NCBI GenBank assembly: GCA_016081115.2
Contig: CM071932.1
Location: 60,109,639 to 60,173,638, forward strand
Reading direction: 5' to 3'
DNA: 64,000 nt
From: Rehmannia glutinosa
Lineage: Eukaryota > Streptophyta > Magnoliopsida > Lamiales > Orobanchaceae
This document shows positions 12,331 to 23,677 of the stretch, one piece after another (position 1 is the stretch's first letter; each line of letters starts with the position of its first letter). The position numbers and the translations under genes are program-made. The notes under the pieces were generated by a model. That model did not search any database. It was not told the origin of the DNA and saw nothing but the letters and a program-made list of their open reading frames with translations.

Positions 12331-13880
12331 TGTCTAATGAACAAGATAAACCTGACCAAGAAAATGAGGTACACTCTAACTCATCTCATTCAGATTCTAG
12401 TGATTGTGACACATACACTTCATCACCCACTGATCTTTGTGATTCATTAGGCAAAATGATGAAAGCTTTTGAGCACATTAAATCCTCACACTCACTATTA
12501 AATGAGGAAAAAACGGCCCACTCAAAAGCCAAAACTCACGGTGTGAAGGAGCCGAGTGCCCTAAGTCACATAGCTGATGAGAATAAAGAGCTGAAGGCTG
12601 AGAATGCTAAACTAATAGCAGAGATAGTTGCTATAGAAAAGAGAGAAAATGATCTCAAAAATGTGATTGTTTCATTCACAAAGGCATCTAAATCATTGGA
12701 TGACCTTATCATGAGCCAAAAAGAATGTAGAGACAAGACAGGCATAGGATTCAATTCCTTTGTGCATGGTCAAACTCCCAGAGTGATCTTGGAAAAAGGA
12801 TCTTCAAGGAATGAAGCATCTCAAAAATCCAAGACACCAAATGTTGCACACACATTCATTCCAAAGCACAATCACAACCAAAGCTGGCTTTGGTTATAAA
12901 GAAAAAAAAAAAAAATTGACCGATTGAGTATCTTTGAGAGGACACACGAGAAGAAATCCAGCAGAGTTCCTCGGCAAACTCCAAACAGAACTACTCTGTG
13001 AAGAAGAAAGAGAGCTACCAATAGCCCCAGAAGTTCGATAAAAGGAACAAATATGATGGGAATGGTAGAAACTACCCGAGTCAAGTGATTGGAATAATGT
13101 GAAATATCGCAAAGACCTATGGAATACAAGCCTAAATGGCAAAGGCCTAGAACTCAGCAAAGGTCATTCCAAAGGCAACAAAGCTATTATCAGCACACAT
13201 ATGCACCCAAGCACTACACTCAGAGATATCACAATTACCCAAAGAAGGCAATTGCTAAAAACACACACACAGGCATACGAGACAAAAAGAGACGAGTTGT
13301 ATGAACATAAGGCCCCCAAGCAATTTGCCAAAGTGAATTATGATTATGGCACGGATAGATGGCAACCCCTTAGAGTCAAATCATTTGGCTATAGGTTGGT
13401 TGGATCATCTTACAAAGACTAACCCCTCGGGACCCAGGCAAGTATGGGTACTAAAAACTAATTTCCTTGATTGCAAGTTCAAGGAAGCAGCTGAGTGCCA
13501 AGGAACCTGGTACATGGATAGTGGCTGTTCCAGACACATGATAGGAAACAAGAAAAATCTGTCAAAGTTCAAGGAGATTAGAGGTGCAAAAGTCATATTT
13601 GGAGGAAATGAAGCTCCAGGGGAAATAAGAGGCATTGGATCCATCAAGAAAAATGGATTAGAAATCACAGATGTTGCATATGTTGAAGGCCTCAATTTCA
13701 ACTTACTAAGCATCAGTCAACTCTGTGACAAGGGCTACAATGTTGGATTCAATATGGGAGTGTGCCAAATCAAAGACACTGAATCAAATGAAGTAGTGTT
13801 GCAAGGATCCAGACAAAAGAACATGTATGTGGTAGATTGGTCAACTGCTACACCAAGCACTTGTCTGCTAGCAAAGAGTA
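12331..13880 (+). pseudogene. Coiled-coil linker and protease of element B
   Basis: The 12456-12899 segment (MMKAFEHIKSSHSLLNEE, then ELKAENAKLIAEIVAIEKREND) is a predicted coiled coil between knuckle and protease. After a scrambled patch at 12895-13100, a Gln/Arg/Tyr-rich linker follows. The protease block reads WYMDSGCSRHMIGN with the catalytic Asp codon at 13517-13519, followed by KVIFGGNEAPGEIRGIGSIK. An open frame from 13340 to 14185 carries protease into integrase. The protease is probably the best-preserved enzyme here, but it lacks a continuous frame from gag. Confidence 0.8.
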
Positions 13881-14830
13881 CAGCCGAATCAAGTTGGTTG
13901 TGGCACAAGAAGCTGAGTCACCTGAATTTCAAGACAATTAACAAGCTTGCAAGGAGTAATCTTGTAGAAGGACTTCCAGACTCAGTGTACAAGAAGGAAA
14001 GTGTTTGTGATGCATGCCAGATGGGTAAGCAAATCAAATCATCATTCAAAGAAAAGTCAAGTCCATCTTCAACTAGGATATTGCATCTGTTGCATATGGA
14101 TCTGTTTGGTCCAATTGAGCCAGCCAGCATAAGTGGAAAGAAATACACTCTAGTAGTAGTGGATGATTATTCAAGATATACATAGACAATCTTCATGTGT
14201 AAAAATAATGAAACCTTGCAGAAATAACCTCAACTGATGAAAAGAGTTCAAAATGAGAAAAGTCAAAACATTATAAAGATAAGACCTGATAGAGGAACTG
14301 AGTTTGTCAATGGAATAATAACTCAGTACTGTGTTGAAAATGGTATTGCTCACGAATTATCTGCAACAAGGACTCCACAGCAGAATGAAGTTGCAGAAAG
14401 AAGGAACGGAACTCTCAAGGAAGCAGCAAGGACCATGTTAGCTGAAGTAGGGTTACCTAAAAGATTTTGGGCTGAATCTATAAACACTGCATGCTATACT
14501 CAAAATAGATGCATGATAAATAGACAGCTGACAAAGACTCCCTATGAAATCTGGACAGGGAGAAAGCCAAATGTTGCATACTTTAAAATATTTGGATGTA
14601 AATGCTTCATCCACAACAATTGGAAGGATAATCTAAAGGCTTTTGATGCTAAAGTTGATGAATGTATCTTCTTGGGATACTCAACTGAAAGCAAAGCCTA
14701 TATAAATCTTGAACAAACGTACTATGGTTACGAAAGAGTCTATCCATGTGGTTTTTGATGAACCTAATGTAAATGGAAAAGACATTGAAGAGTTAGGCGA
14801 TAAAATTTGAATCACCAACTATGCGAGAAG
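13880..14830 (+). pseudogene. Integrase of element B
   Basis: The zinc region has H-X4-H in WLWHKKLSHLNF (about 13895) and CDACQMGKQIK (about 14010). The core starts LLHMDLFGPIEPAS with catalytic Asp. An in-frame TAG at 14183-14185 replaces the Trp codon that normally follows SRYT. The core resumes at 14237 with RPDRGTEFVNG (Asp) and AERRNGTLKEAARTM (Glu), then WTGRKPNVAYFKIFGCKCF. All three acidic residues can be seen, but the stop and a frameshift at about 14210-14236 inactivate it. Confidence 0.88.
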
Positions 14831-14979
14831 AGTCCCTATGTTGAAGTCAAGTTTGGAGCAATAAAGCGAGATGAAGATGATGTATTTGAATCACAAAGGC
14901 GGTGGAGAATCTCTGACTAAGTGATGATGAGAGAGCTGCTCAAGACAATACATTTGCAAGACGATCGAACCAGCCTAAC

Positions 14980-15790
14980 TTACTCCAACCTATGTGAGAT
15001 GGCTAAGAGACCATCCACCAGAGCTAGTCATTGGAGATGTAAGAGACGGTGTAAGAACCAGATCCAGAGCTCAACAAGAAGCAATGTTCACTTGTTTTAT
15101 TTCCCAAATAGAGCCAAAAGATGTGTCCCAAGCATTGGATGATGCACATTGGATTCAGGCCATGCAAGAAGAGCTGAATCAATTTGAAAGAAACAAAGTA
15201 TGTGAATTGGTTCAAAGACCAACCCATCAAAATGTTATTGGCACAAAATGGGTTTTCAGAAACAAAATGAATGAATAAGGTTATGTGGTAAGAAACAAAG
15301 CAAGATTGGTAGCCAAAGGGTATTCCCAAGAGGAAGGAATAGATTTTGATGAAACATTTGCCCCTGTTGCAAGATTAGAAGCAATAAGGATGTTTCTTCT
15401 ATGCTGCACACAAGAACTTCATTGTATATCAAATGGATGCAAAAAGTGCATTATTGAATGGATTATTGGAAGAAGAAGTCTATGTTGAACAACCTCCAGG
15501 ATTTGAGCAGAAGACTCTTGGAGATAAGGTGTACAAGCTCAAGAAAGCTCTATATGGATTGAAACAGGCACCAAGAGCATGGTATGATACATTATCTCAA
15601 TTCCTAACAGATAATGGATTCACCAAAGGCAAAGTGGACAGAACACTCTTGAGAATTCAAGATGGAGAGAGTATCTTTGCTTGTTCAAATATATGTGGAT
15701 GACATTATTTTTGGATCCACAAACAAGGAGTGTGTGTGATAAGTTCTCAAACCTCATGCAAGGCAAATTTGAAATGAGCATGATGGGAGA
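14980..15790 (+). pseudogene. Reverse transcriptase of element B
   Basis: Begins ALDDAHWIQAMQEELNQFE (about 15130), then GTKWVFRNKMNE followed by a TAA (15276-15278) where the family reads an open codon. It continues VAKGYSQEEGIDFDETFAPVARLEA, GLLEEEVYVEQPPGFEQK and YGLKQAPRAWYDTLSQFL. The catalytic YVDD lies at 15692-15703 and continues IIFGSTN, in a different frame from the preceding ORF. Frameshifts at about 15400 and 15680 break the polymerase. Confidence 0.9.
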
Positions 15791-16640
15791 GTGACATTCT
15801 TTCTAGGACTTCAAGTTAAACGGTTGAAGGATGGAACCTTCATAAGTCAAACAAAGTACACTAGAGATTTAATAAAGAAACTTGGTATGGAAGAGAAGTC
15901 TTACGTGAAAATACCAATGAATACATCGATCAAGATGGATATGGATATGGATGCGAGATGGCAAGCCTGTGGATCAAACAAGATCTGAGCACACATTGGA
16001 TCACCGCTCTATCTCACAAAGAAGTAGGCGGACATCACCTTTGCGGTAGGTGTATGTGCAAGATTTCAATGCACCAAAAGAAACCCATATGATCATGACT
16101 AAGAGAATCCTAAGATATTTGAAGGGATGCCAGGAAGTCGGCTTATGGTATCCAAAGGAAGGAGGATTCAAGCTTATTGGTTGCTCAGACTCTAACTATG
16201 CTGGATGTAGAGTGGACAGGAAGAGCACTTCAGGCACATGTCAAATGCTTGGAAACAGATTGGTCTCCTGGTTTAGCAGGAAGCAAAGTTCAATAGCCAC
16301 ATCCACAGCTGAAGCTAAGTACATAGCTGCGGGCAGCTGTTGTGCCCAAGTCTTATGGATGAGACAACAGCTGAGAGATTATGATGTTGAAGAAAAAGAG
16401 ATTCCAATTATGTGTGATAACACAAGTGCTATTGCAATCACTCAAAATCCTGTGTTGCATTCAAGAACAAAGCACATTGATGTCAGATATCATTTCATAA
16501 GAGATCATGTTGAAAAGAAACACATCACCTTGGAATAGATCTCAACTGATAAACGGTTAGCTGACATATTCACAAAGCCATTATGTGAATCAAGATTTGA
16601 ATAACTCAAGCATGGGCTAGGGCTAATTGAGCTGAGTTAA
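15791..16640 (+). pseudogene. RNase H of element B
   Basis: RT connection and RNase H: MTFFLGLQVKRLKDGTFISQ, then after a scrambled stretch at 15940-16050, RILRYLKGCQEVGLWYPK, CSDSNYAGCRVDRKSTSG, STAEAKYIAAGSCCAQVLWM and NTSAIAITQNPVLHSRTKH. Catalytic acidic positions in CSDSNYAG and TAEAKY are readable. An in-frame TAG at 16536-16538 precedes the usual C-terminal I(S/D)xxKxLADIFTKPL block, which is still recognisable. The last residues GLIELS end at about 16640. Confidence 0.88.
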
Positions 16641-17193
16641 CACTCAGAAAACTCATGGAGAAGAGATGAAACGAGAAAAGATGAAAATGGAGCTAAGTTC
16701 GTAAATCAGCTAAGTGAATCAGCCATATCGGAAAATCAGCTGCATCGAGTTAGCTGACAGCTGAGTACCTATGTGAAAAGAGAGAAGAAGAATTGAATCA
16801 GCTAAGGAGTAAGCTGAGTCATTTATGAGCTAAGTGACAAAAACGCAGTCGTTTTTAATAAGCGGGAATGTTTTAAGGATGACATCAGCGTAACAATGAC
16901 AGGTACAGTCAAAAGTTGCACGACAAAGCATATGATTGGATATAAATGCTGCCGCATTAAATGCGAGCAATTAAATGCTAATCTGTGTGCTAAATCTGAG
17001 CCGTTGATCTCGATCAAATTTCAAAAATCGTATGCATGTCCTTTCATAACCCATACATATATTCGTCCATTTTTTCTCTCACACTACACCAAAACTGTTC
17101 TTCTCTCCAAAAGCAAAGACTGTATTTTTCTCTCGAAACCCTATCAATCTTCAAAGCAAGTTTCTCAAAAATCATTCGATAAATCTTCAAGTA
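16641..17193 (+). promoter_or_regulatory. Promoter-like spacer upstream of extra ORF, element B
   Basis: 553 bp without coding potential. It carries TGACATCA at 16880-16887 (aligned with TGACGTCA in element A), a symmetrical AAAACGCAGTCGTTTT-like motif around 16840-16857, a tataaat at about 16939-16945, a TATA-like catatatt at 17056-17063, then CT-rich sequence and a leader ending in the ATG at 17194. The layout matches the equivalent spacer of A. It may drive a separate transcript for the extra ORF; that is inference. Confidence 0.4.
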
Positions 17194-20100
17194 ATGGCAT
17201 CGACTTACGGTTTTGTTAAGTTGGGAAAACAAATCCACACTGGCTCTACTGTGGATTTCGAAGGGATGATCAAACATGGGTCCGATGAAACCCTTGTGAA
17301 GAAGATAGCTGAGAAAGTGGAGAAGTCTGGGCTGAAACCCTTTCTCACTATGGAGTTTCAGATGACTTATGTTGAAGAAGTCGCTCAGTTCTACTTGAAG
17401 CTGAAGTTCACGACGAGGGCATCAAGTCGTCTGTTCACGGAAAGGAGCTTACGATCACTGCTGAGGATCTAGCGGAACATTGTTTGCTGCCGTCGGAAGG
17501 AGTGCCAGAGATATTGGAGACTGATGTAAACTTGGCTGCGCATGGAAGGAAGTGGCCAAACCTCGATCGTGTCTTTGCGAAGGTTGTCTACACGGTGACA
17601 AGAAGAAGTCTTTGAAAGAAGATTACCACAAGTTGTTGGATATTGTTGCCAAGTGTGTAGACATCAAATTTGGAAGCTTTAATCAGCTGTCCAAAACTAA
17701 GCTGATCATGATGGCTGCGATCATGAAGGAGAAGAAGGTAAACTGGGATGAGTTTGTATACAGCAGACTCTGTCAAAATGTGGGAAATAAATCTTTCAAG
17801 GAAGATGGGTCGTTCGGAGGGTCCTTGGGGTATGGCCTTGTTATTGGCCGGCTGATGGAGGTGAAGGGAGTTCCCCTCCGACATGGAAAGGTGTTCCATG
17901 TCAACAAGAAAATGTTCCGATCAAATCTTTCCAGAGCTCAGAAGAGAGCTTATGCTAAGAGAGCGGATACCAGTGAGGGGGAATCAGCTGACCCTGAGGA
18001 AACAGTTGTTGTCTCTCCTCCCAAGAAGAAAGTTGCCCCTGCAGCTGGAAAGAAGATTGTTGCGCCAAAGAAAAAAAAGAAAACAATCGCACCTACCCCG
18101 CAGTGAGTCACCCGCCCCGCAGCCGTGTCTCCCGCCCTGCTGCGCATGAGAGAGAGGGAATCCTTAGTACCTTCTCCAGGAATGAAGAAAAAGAGGACTG
18201 CCAAGACGAGAAAGGCAGCTGCCTCTAAGGCAACCCCACAGGCCTTTACTATCGAGGAACTAGAGGAAGTAGAAGCAGAAGTTCCTATGGTGAAAACCAA
18301 AAAAGAAGAAGAATCTTCAAGCGTTCGAGCTTGAGAAAAAAGCAGTGAGTCGCCACTCTACCGAACAGATCACAAAACAAATTTGGAGAAGTAGAGTCTC
18401 AGAGATTATTGATGAAACCGCCAAGTCTGCTGAGGCCGATCAGCAGAGGCAAGTCGAAGACCCAGCTGTGGACAGAACAACTAAAGAGCAAGTAACAGCT
18501 GAGACAGTTAAGTCTCCTGTTGACAGGACTGTGTCTTCGCCGTGATGACGACGCGAGGTGAAGAGCAAAGCAAGCTCTACTACCTTCCATTCCGAGAAAG
18601 AGGTACCACAGAAAGATGATGATGATGATGATGTGATCATGCTTTCTCCACCATATCCAGACGTCCAAAATCGTCTGCGAGAATGGAGGAAGTGGAAGTT
18701 GAGTCACTCTAGGGTGCAGTTTGAACACCCGAGTTTATTGAGGAGGAAGAGGAGCTATTCAGGTTCCTTGAAGTTGATCTGATCTTTGCAAGCCCTTGAT
18801 GAGGATAATCGCATCAACATGCCGCAAATTCGAAAGGAAAACGAGCAAAGGCTAAGGTAGCAGAGGAAGCGAGAAGCTTGTGCGAAAGCCGATTTGTCCT
18901 CTAACTAGAACCACTGATCATACTCATCCACATCTTGACATACTTTCAGAGAGTGATGAAAATTTGGACCCTACTGCTGCGACAGAAGAGCTAGAAACGC
19001 AGCAAGCCATGCGGGAATCCAGAATGATGCATGAGCAACAGCTGATGGAAGGACCAGGAGAGTCTTCCAAATCACAGCTGGAAATTGACCCTATGGGAGT
19101 GGTGCAAACAGATTGCTGTTGTTGTTCTTGCGACCACTTCCCACTCACTCTAAGGAAGGTTCTAAGGGAAATGGCAATGGCGGGAACTTGGGGACCCAAG
19201 TCGAGCCAACCCCTATTGAAGGTATCTTACCACCTGCCCCAACGGCTGAACACTCACAGGAAATAGCCGGGAGTTTGGAGAAGAGTGACCCCATTCCAAG
19301 TCACTCAGTTGGTGTGCCAGCTGAGGGGGAAACTCCCTCCACTGCAGCTAGGTCGGAGGTTGCTGCAGATGACTCCACAACGAATCTAGGAGAAGAAGTG
19401 GAGAAGGAAAAAGAAAAAGAAACACAACAAATTATCACTGTAGAAGCTCGGACAGTTGAGATTGTCTCAGCTGAGGTGCCAACCGCTCCGCAGCCGAGGA
19501 CGCGCTGATGCGATCGAGGCACTGAGATGGTTCTCCCGGGAGTTAACACTGGCAATGAAAGTGCAATCCACGGAGTTGAGACTCTGTGGATGCCATGTAG
19601 AAGACCCCAAGACAGTGAGTCAGTCGAAGGGAATGTCCAGCCTGCCTTGCTGCGTTGAGAGGCTGCAGGAGGTAATGAAGGCCTACGGGAGATTGAGACT
19701 TCCCGAGGTAAAGAGAAGCTACGAGCATCCCTCTAGTTATCATCGATGCATCCGAGAAGGAGATAAGTGCCCTTCACGATTCCCAAGACAACCCCGATGT
19801 AACTTTTCTCGCGATCCGAAGGTGAAGATGAAGCCGAGTCATCCCCCTGTTGCAAGTCCAAACGACTTAGCCGAGGATGTTCTTCCCGAGTAAGACGAGT
19901 AATTGTAATTCAAGGTCTCGTCAAAAGTTCAATTTTGATGATGAGCCACCCCTACAAGTCTCATCATCGTCCGATGACGCGCTCGATACGGCCGAGACCG
20001 GATAACTCATATGGAAAAACCATTGAGACCGACGAAGCTATTAAGACAGTGAGGCTCGGCCAGTGGTCAATATACAACAGACCACGGTGAATCACGATCA

Positions 20101-21741
20101 ATCGCGAGCTCCCAACGCTGCAGCAGAATCGACTCAACCAAGCATATCACGGCCACAAGTCACAGTTGAACAGATTCCCTATGTTCGTGATGATGCGTCT
20201 GTACAAACTTTCCCTTTCTCACTAGAGCTGCCTGATCTTGATGAAGAATCAGCTAGAGATCAACAACGTTTCCATAAACCTGATCCAGTCATTCCCACAG
20301 ATACCATCGTCCCAGCAGATTTTGATTTTGATGTTGCTTGGCCGCCAGCTGAGACATAGGTGACAGCTGAGGTTCGAGAAGTCTTCAAGGCAATATTTGC
20401 GGAGATAGAGAAGATGGAAAGGCTCCAGGCTTCATTGGATATGCGGCTGGATAACAGAGATGCTAATCTTACGGCCGATCTGCGTGGAATCATAGTCATG
20501 ATCCGGGAATGGTGGCAACAGCAGCAAACAAAGCGTGTGGAACAGGTTCGATACTTCAAAGTATTGTACAATAAGATGCTAATCTGGAGCGCTGATAACA
20601 CTGGCATGAAGAAGAGGATGCAAGAAAATATTGATAGAATGCATACCTCTCATACCACAGAAATGGAACTGTTGCGCGAATTTCATCGAAAAGAACTTTT
20701 GCGCGTAGAGGAGAACATGAATGAAAAATTCAGCCTTTCTTATGGTGAAATGAAACCAGTGACGGCCGAATCAAATGCCACTCGCTCGAGAATTTCGAAA
20801 GCAAAGATATCGCGCAGTGAGAATCAGCGAGAACTCGGCCTATCGGCCGCCTAGATTTCATGCTTGCTGGCATGTTTCCAGGGGTTCCTCTCTCCTTTGA
20901 TGATGCCAAAAATGGGGAAGAGGAATACCTAAAGACGTTGGAAGGATCCGCAAAGAGAAGAAGGACGCTTGTTGTGAAGAGAAAAAACTTAAGAGCGAAG
21001 AAAGAAAATGGAAAATCAGTTGAGGGGAAAGGTTCGAAAGACATGACTTTAATGGTTGCTAGAACCCCTCAACAAGGACTTGTCACAGCTGACATCATCA
21101 GCAAACTCCCAATGACTCTGCCACTCCAACACTCTGTTGTGCCCATGTCTGAGAAGAGGAAAATAGTAGAAGCAGAGATGAAGGAGGTTGAAAGAAAAAT
21201 GGATGCCCGTGCGATGGACATATTGAAACAATACGGAGGCATTCCGACAGGAAGAGACACTGATGCCATTTCAGATGTCAGAACCGAGCCTAGATCTGTT
21301 GATGAATTCAAGACGCTCGGATCCGAGTGATACTTCGAAGGCATGACCATGGCCCAAGCCTGGGACTTGTATTGGGAAAAAGGGCTCAAGCTATGCGAAG
21401 AAGCTGATAGGCAGCAGACTCCGAGCAGTCACTCTACTAGTCACTCAACTGGAAAAAAGAAGGCCCCAGTACAATACACACCCAGAGGAAGAGGTAGAAG
21501 CAGTGGAGGGAGAGGTTTCAAACCTAGACCTCTACCCAAAAACATTGAATATATAGATCCAGGTAAGAAAGGAGTGATCTATTGGGCTGGGTTTGACGAA
21601 GTAGCCAACATGCAAGTGGCCAAGAACAATGCTGAATATGTAAAGAGAATCGAAGAAGAAAATAAAAGACAAACTCGGTTGTGGGAAGAGAGACAAGAAA
21701 GGAAAAGAAAAGATGAAGTCGCGAGGAGGAAGAGCATATGA
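17194..21741 (+). pseudogene. Extra 3' ORF of copia element B (unknown protein)
   Basis: About 4.5 kb of coding sequence between pol and the 3' LTR, broken into frames at 17194-17472, 17552-18106, 18125-18334, 18345-18545, 18558-18782, 19113-19508, 20063-20359, 20360-20854, 20860-21330 and 21343-21741. The N-terminal block (about 300 residues) has VHGKELTITAEDLAEHCLLP-like and SFGGSLGYGLVIGRLMEVKG motifs. The middle is Lys/Pro/Ala/Glu-rich. 20360-20720 looks like a coiled coil (KMERLQASLDMRLDNRDAN). The C-terminus is basic with an Arg/Gly patch (YTPRGRGRSSGGRG), then GVIYWAGFDEVANMQ and a charged tail. No enzyme motif, signal peptide or transmembrane helix is seen, so I do not call it env-like. 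Homologous blocks in A show it belongs to the family. Confidence 0.6.
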
Positions 21742-22110
21742 GAAAAAGCGGTGAAGAAGAGAAGAAGAGAAAAAGGTCGGAAGACGACAAAGCTGATGAA
21801 GAAAGAAGGAGGCAGCGAAGGAGATGAAGTGTTGTTGTCCACCACTTCATGTAATTTACTATTGTAAATACATAAGTATGTAAGTCTTTCAGACATTATA
21901 TAAGAAATCTGTAATTTCTCTATTTTTGCGTAGACATAGATGTTTGCTCGATACACTTTAAACTTGGTTGTGTAAAGGACAAGAATGTTATGATCAATAA
22001 AAGATTGATTCTACGCATACATTCTCATTCTTCGCACTACCTATATGTATCTTTGATATTTACATTTTGTATGTATGCTTTAAGTTTTGGCATCATCAAA
22101 AAGGGGAAAT
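21742..22110 (+). other. 3' untranslated region and purine tract of element B
   Basis: Noncoding AT-rich stretch after the extra ORF. It has an aataaa-like signal (caataaaagatt, about 21995) and ends in the purine run aaaaaggggaaa (about 22098-22109), immediately before the TG of the 3' LTR. This is the expected plus-strand primer. Confidence 0.75.
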
Positions 22111-23673
22111 TGTTGGGAAATTTATTGTTTAGATTTTGATGAATGCCATGTAAAACTTAGACTAGAAAGTTGGCACCCCATTTTCTTTGTAATTTGCATT
22201 ATAATAGATAGGGTTATGTAGTGAGTCAAGTCGTCACTATGCATGGATATTTGCAAGAAGTCAACTGGAGGCTAAAATGAAGACTCATTTGTGAAGCATT
22301 TGAGTATGGCAAGGAGAAGAAGTCAAGAACTCGATGAAGGAGTATCGGTGTTCTGGTGTGTGAGGTGTCGGTCGAGTCAACTCAAGATAGCCAAGTCTCA
22401 AGTTGAAGTGACGGATGAGTCATCCATGATTGGGAGCCGACTCAAGTCACCTGGGGAAGTTAAGGAAGCTATGATCAAGTCAAGACAATCGAAAAAGAGT
22501 TTGCACAAAAGTCAAGAAAGTTACTTAAATAAGTAATACTTTCATGCCGCAATATTCTAAAGTGCTCGATCCTGAGAAGCGTGCAAAAGGAATAAACAAT
22601 GGGAAGAATCGCACGTGTCGGGCTCACGAAAAGTGAAGGTTCATTTAATACAAGGTAATATCAATTTCAAGGATCGCAACAAGACAAGCCAACGACCACT
22701 AGTGTCTTTTGAAAATCGGCCTATCTCTTCAACGGGAAGATTTTTGAAAGAGAGCACTATAAAAGGCCGAGGAATCACTTTGAGAGAAGGTTACGAACAC
22801 GAACATTCAAGCTATTATTCGATTTGTAACCTACAAAAATATTCTCAAGTTATTCAAGCAAATCCTCAAGCCTAAACTTGAAGGAAATCGATCCAACACC
22901 AAGTGTGAAGGAAAGACAACTTCATCTTGTTGAAGATGAAACTTTTGAAGAATCAAAAGGGGTCTACATTCCAAGGAGGATTGTAGAAAGGTTCAAGGTC
23001 GAACAGTCTCAAGTCATTGGAGGGCTTAGTGATCAAATCCAAGAAGCTTGAGCAAGTGAGTCAAGAAAGTAGCAAAGCGCCGCCCGTGATGAAGCCGAGT
23101 CGGACGAGAAGCATTTGTGTGACCAAGTCATCTCGATCGAGTCCTATAGGATCAAGTCATTTGTGCGATCAAGACTTGCATCCGGATCGATAACCACTTT
23201 GTACTCGATCAATACTTAGTGGATTCCTCCAGGAGTTGGAGAAGAGAGGATTAGAAGAATTACCCCATCTTCGAACCTCTATAAAATTTATTGTGTCATT
23301 TACATTTCAGCATTTACTTACTGCATATCATTTAATATCTGCTGATAATTTGCCATCCAATTGATATTTAACAAAGTGCTAAAGCCAAGTATTAAAACAC
23401 ATTTAAACCAAATTCAAGGGTGTTAAGTCTTCCGCTGAAAATCTCATCACAGTCCGAGTTAAGTATTAGACTAAACAGCTGAGTTATTCTATCAACAGCT
23501 TAGTCGAGTCTCTTGAGTGGCTAACTCTACTGGTTAACTAACTTAGCTGTCCATCAAGGACATAGCTGTGAAATTAACTCTGAACTTATTTAAAAGGACT
23601 AAATTCGAAAAGTTGGTAAGGTTTATTCAACCCCCCCCCTTCTAAACCTTACTCACACCCCTTGGGACCTACA
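22111..23673 (+). repeat. 3' LTR of copia element B
   Basis: 1563 bp, TGTTGGGAAATT to GGGACCTACA. TATA box tataaaag at 22758-22765. It matches the 5' LTR over its full length. Differences are dominated by short indels and scrambled patches rather than scattered substitutions. It is followed at once by cattt and then by A's inverted LTR. Confidence 0.92.
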
Positions 23674-23677
23674 CATT

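Larger units (their letters stand above)
9433..23673 (+). mobile_element. Ty1/copia element B (Sirevirus-like), complete but defective, 14.2 kb
   Basis: Structurally complete copia element. It has a 5' LTR 9433-11000, primer site 11003-11014, gag-pol about 11128-16640, extra 3' ORF 17194-21741, purine tract about 22098-22110 and 3' LTR 22111-23673, with a cattt duplication on both sides. LTRs begin TG and end CA. At 14,241 bp it is near the upper end for Ty1/copia. It belongs to the same family as A but a different age or subfamily: LTRs of A and B look roughly 75-80% alike in the parts I compared. Coding frames are interrupted many times, several at short scrambled patches, so it is defective as assembled. 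Confidence 0.92.

Noticed and set aside
17194..21741. Calling the extra copia ORF an envelope gene
   Set aside because: No signal peptide, transmembrane helix or fusion-peptide-like segment is visible; position alone is not enough.
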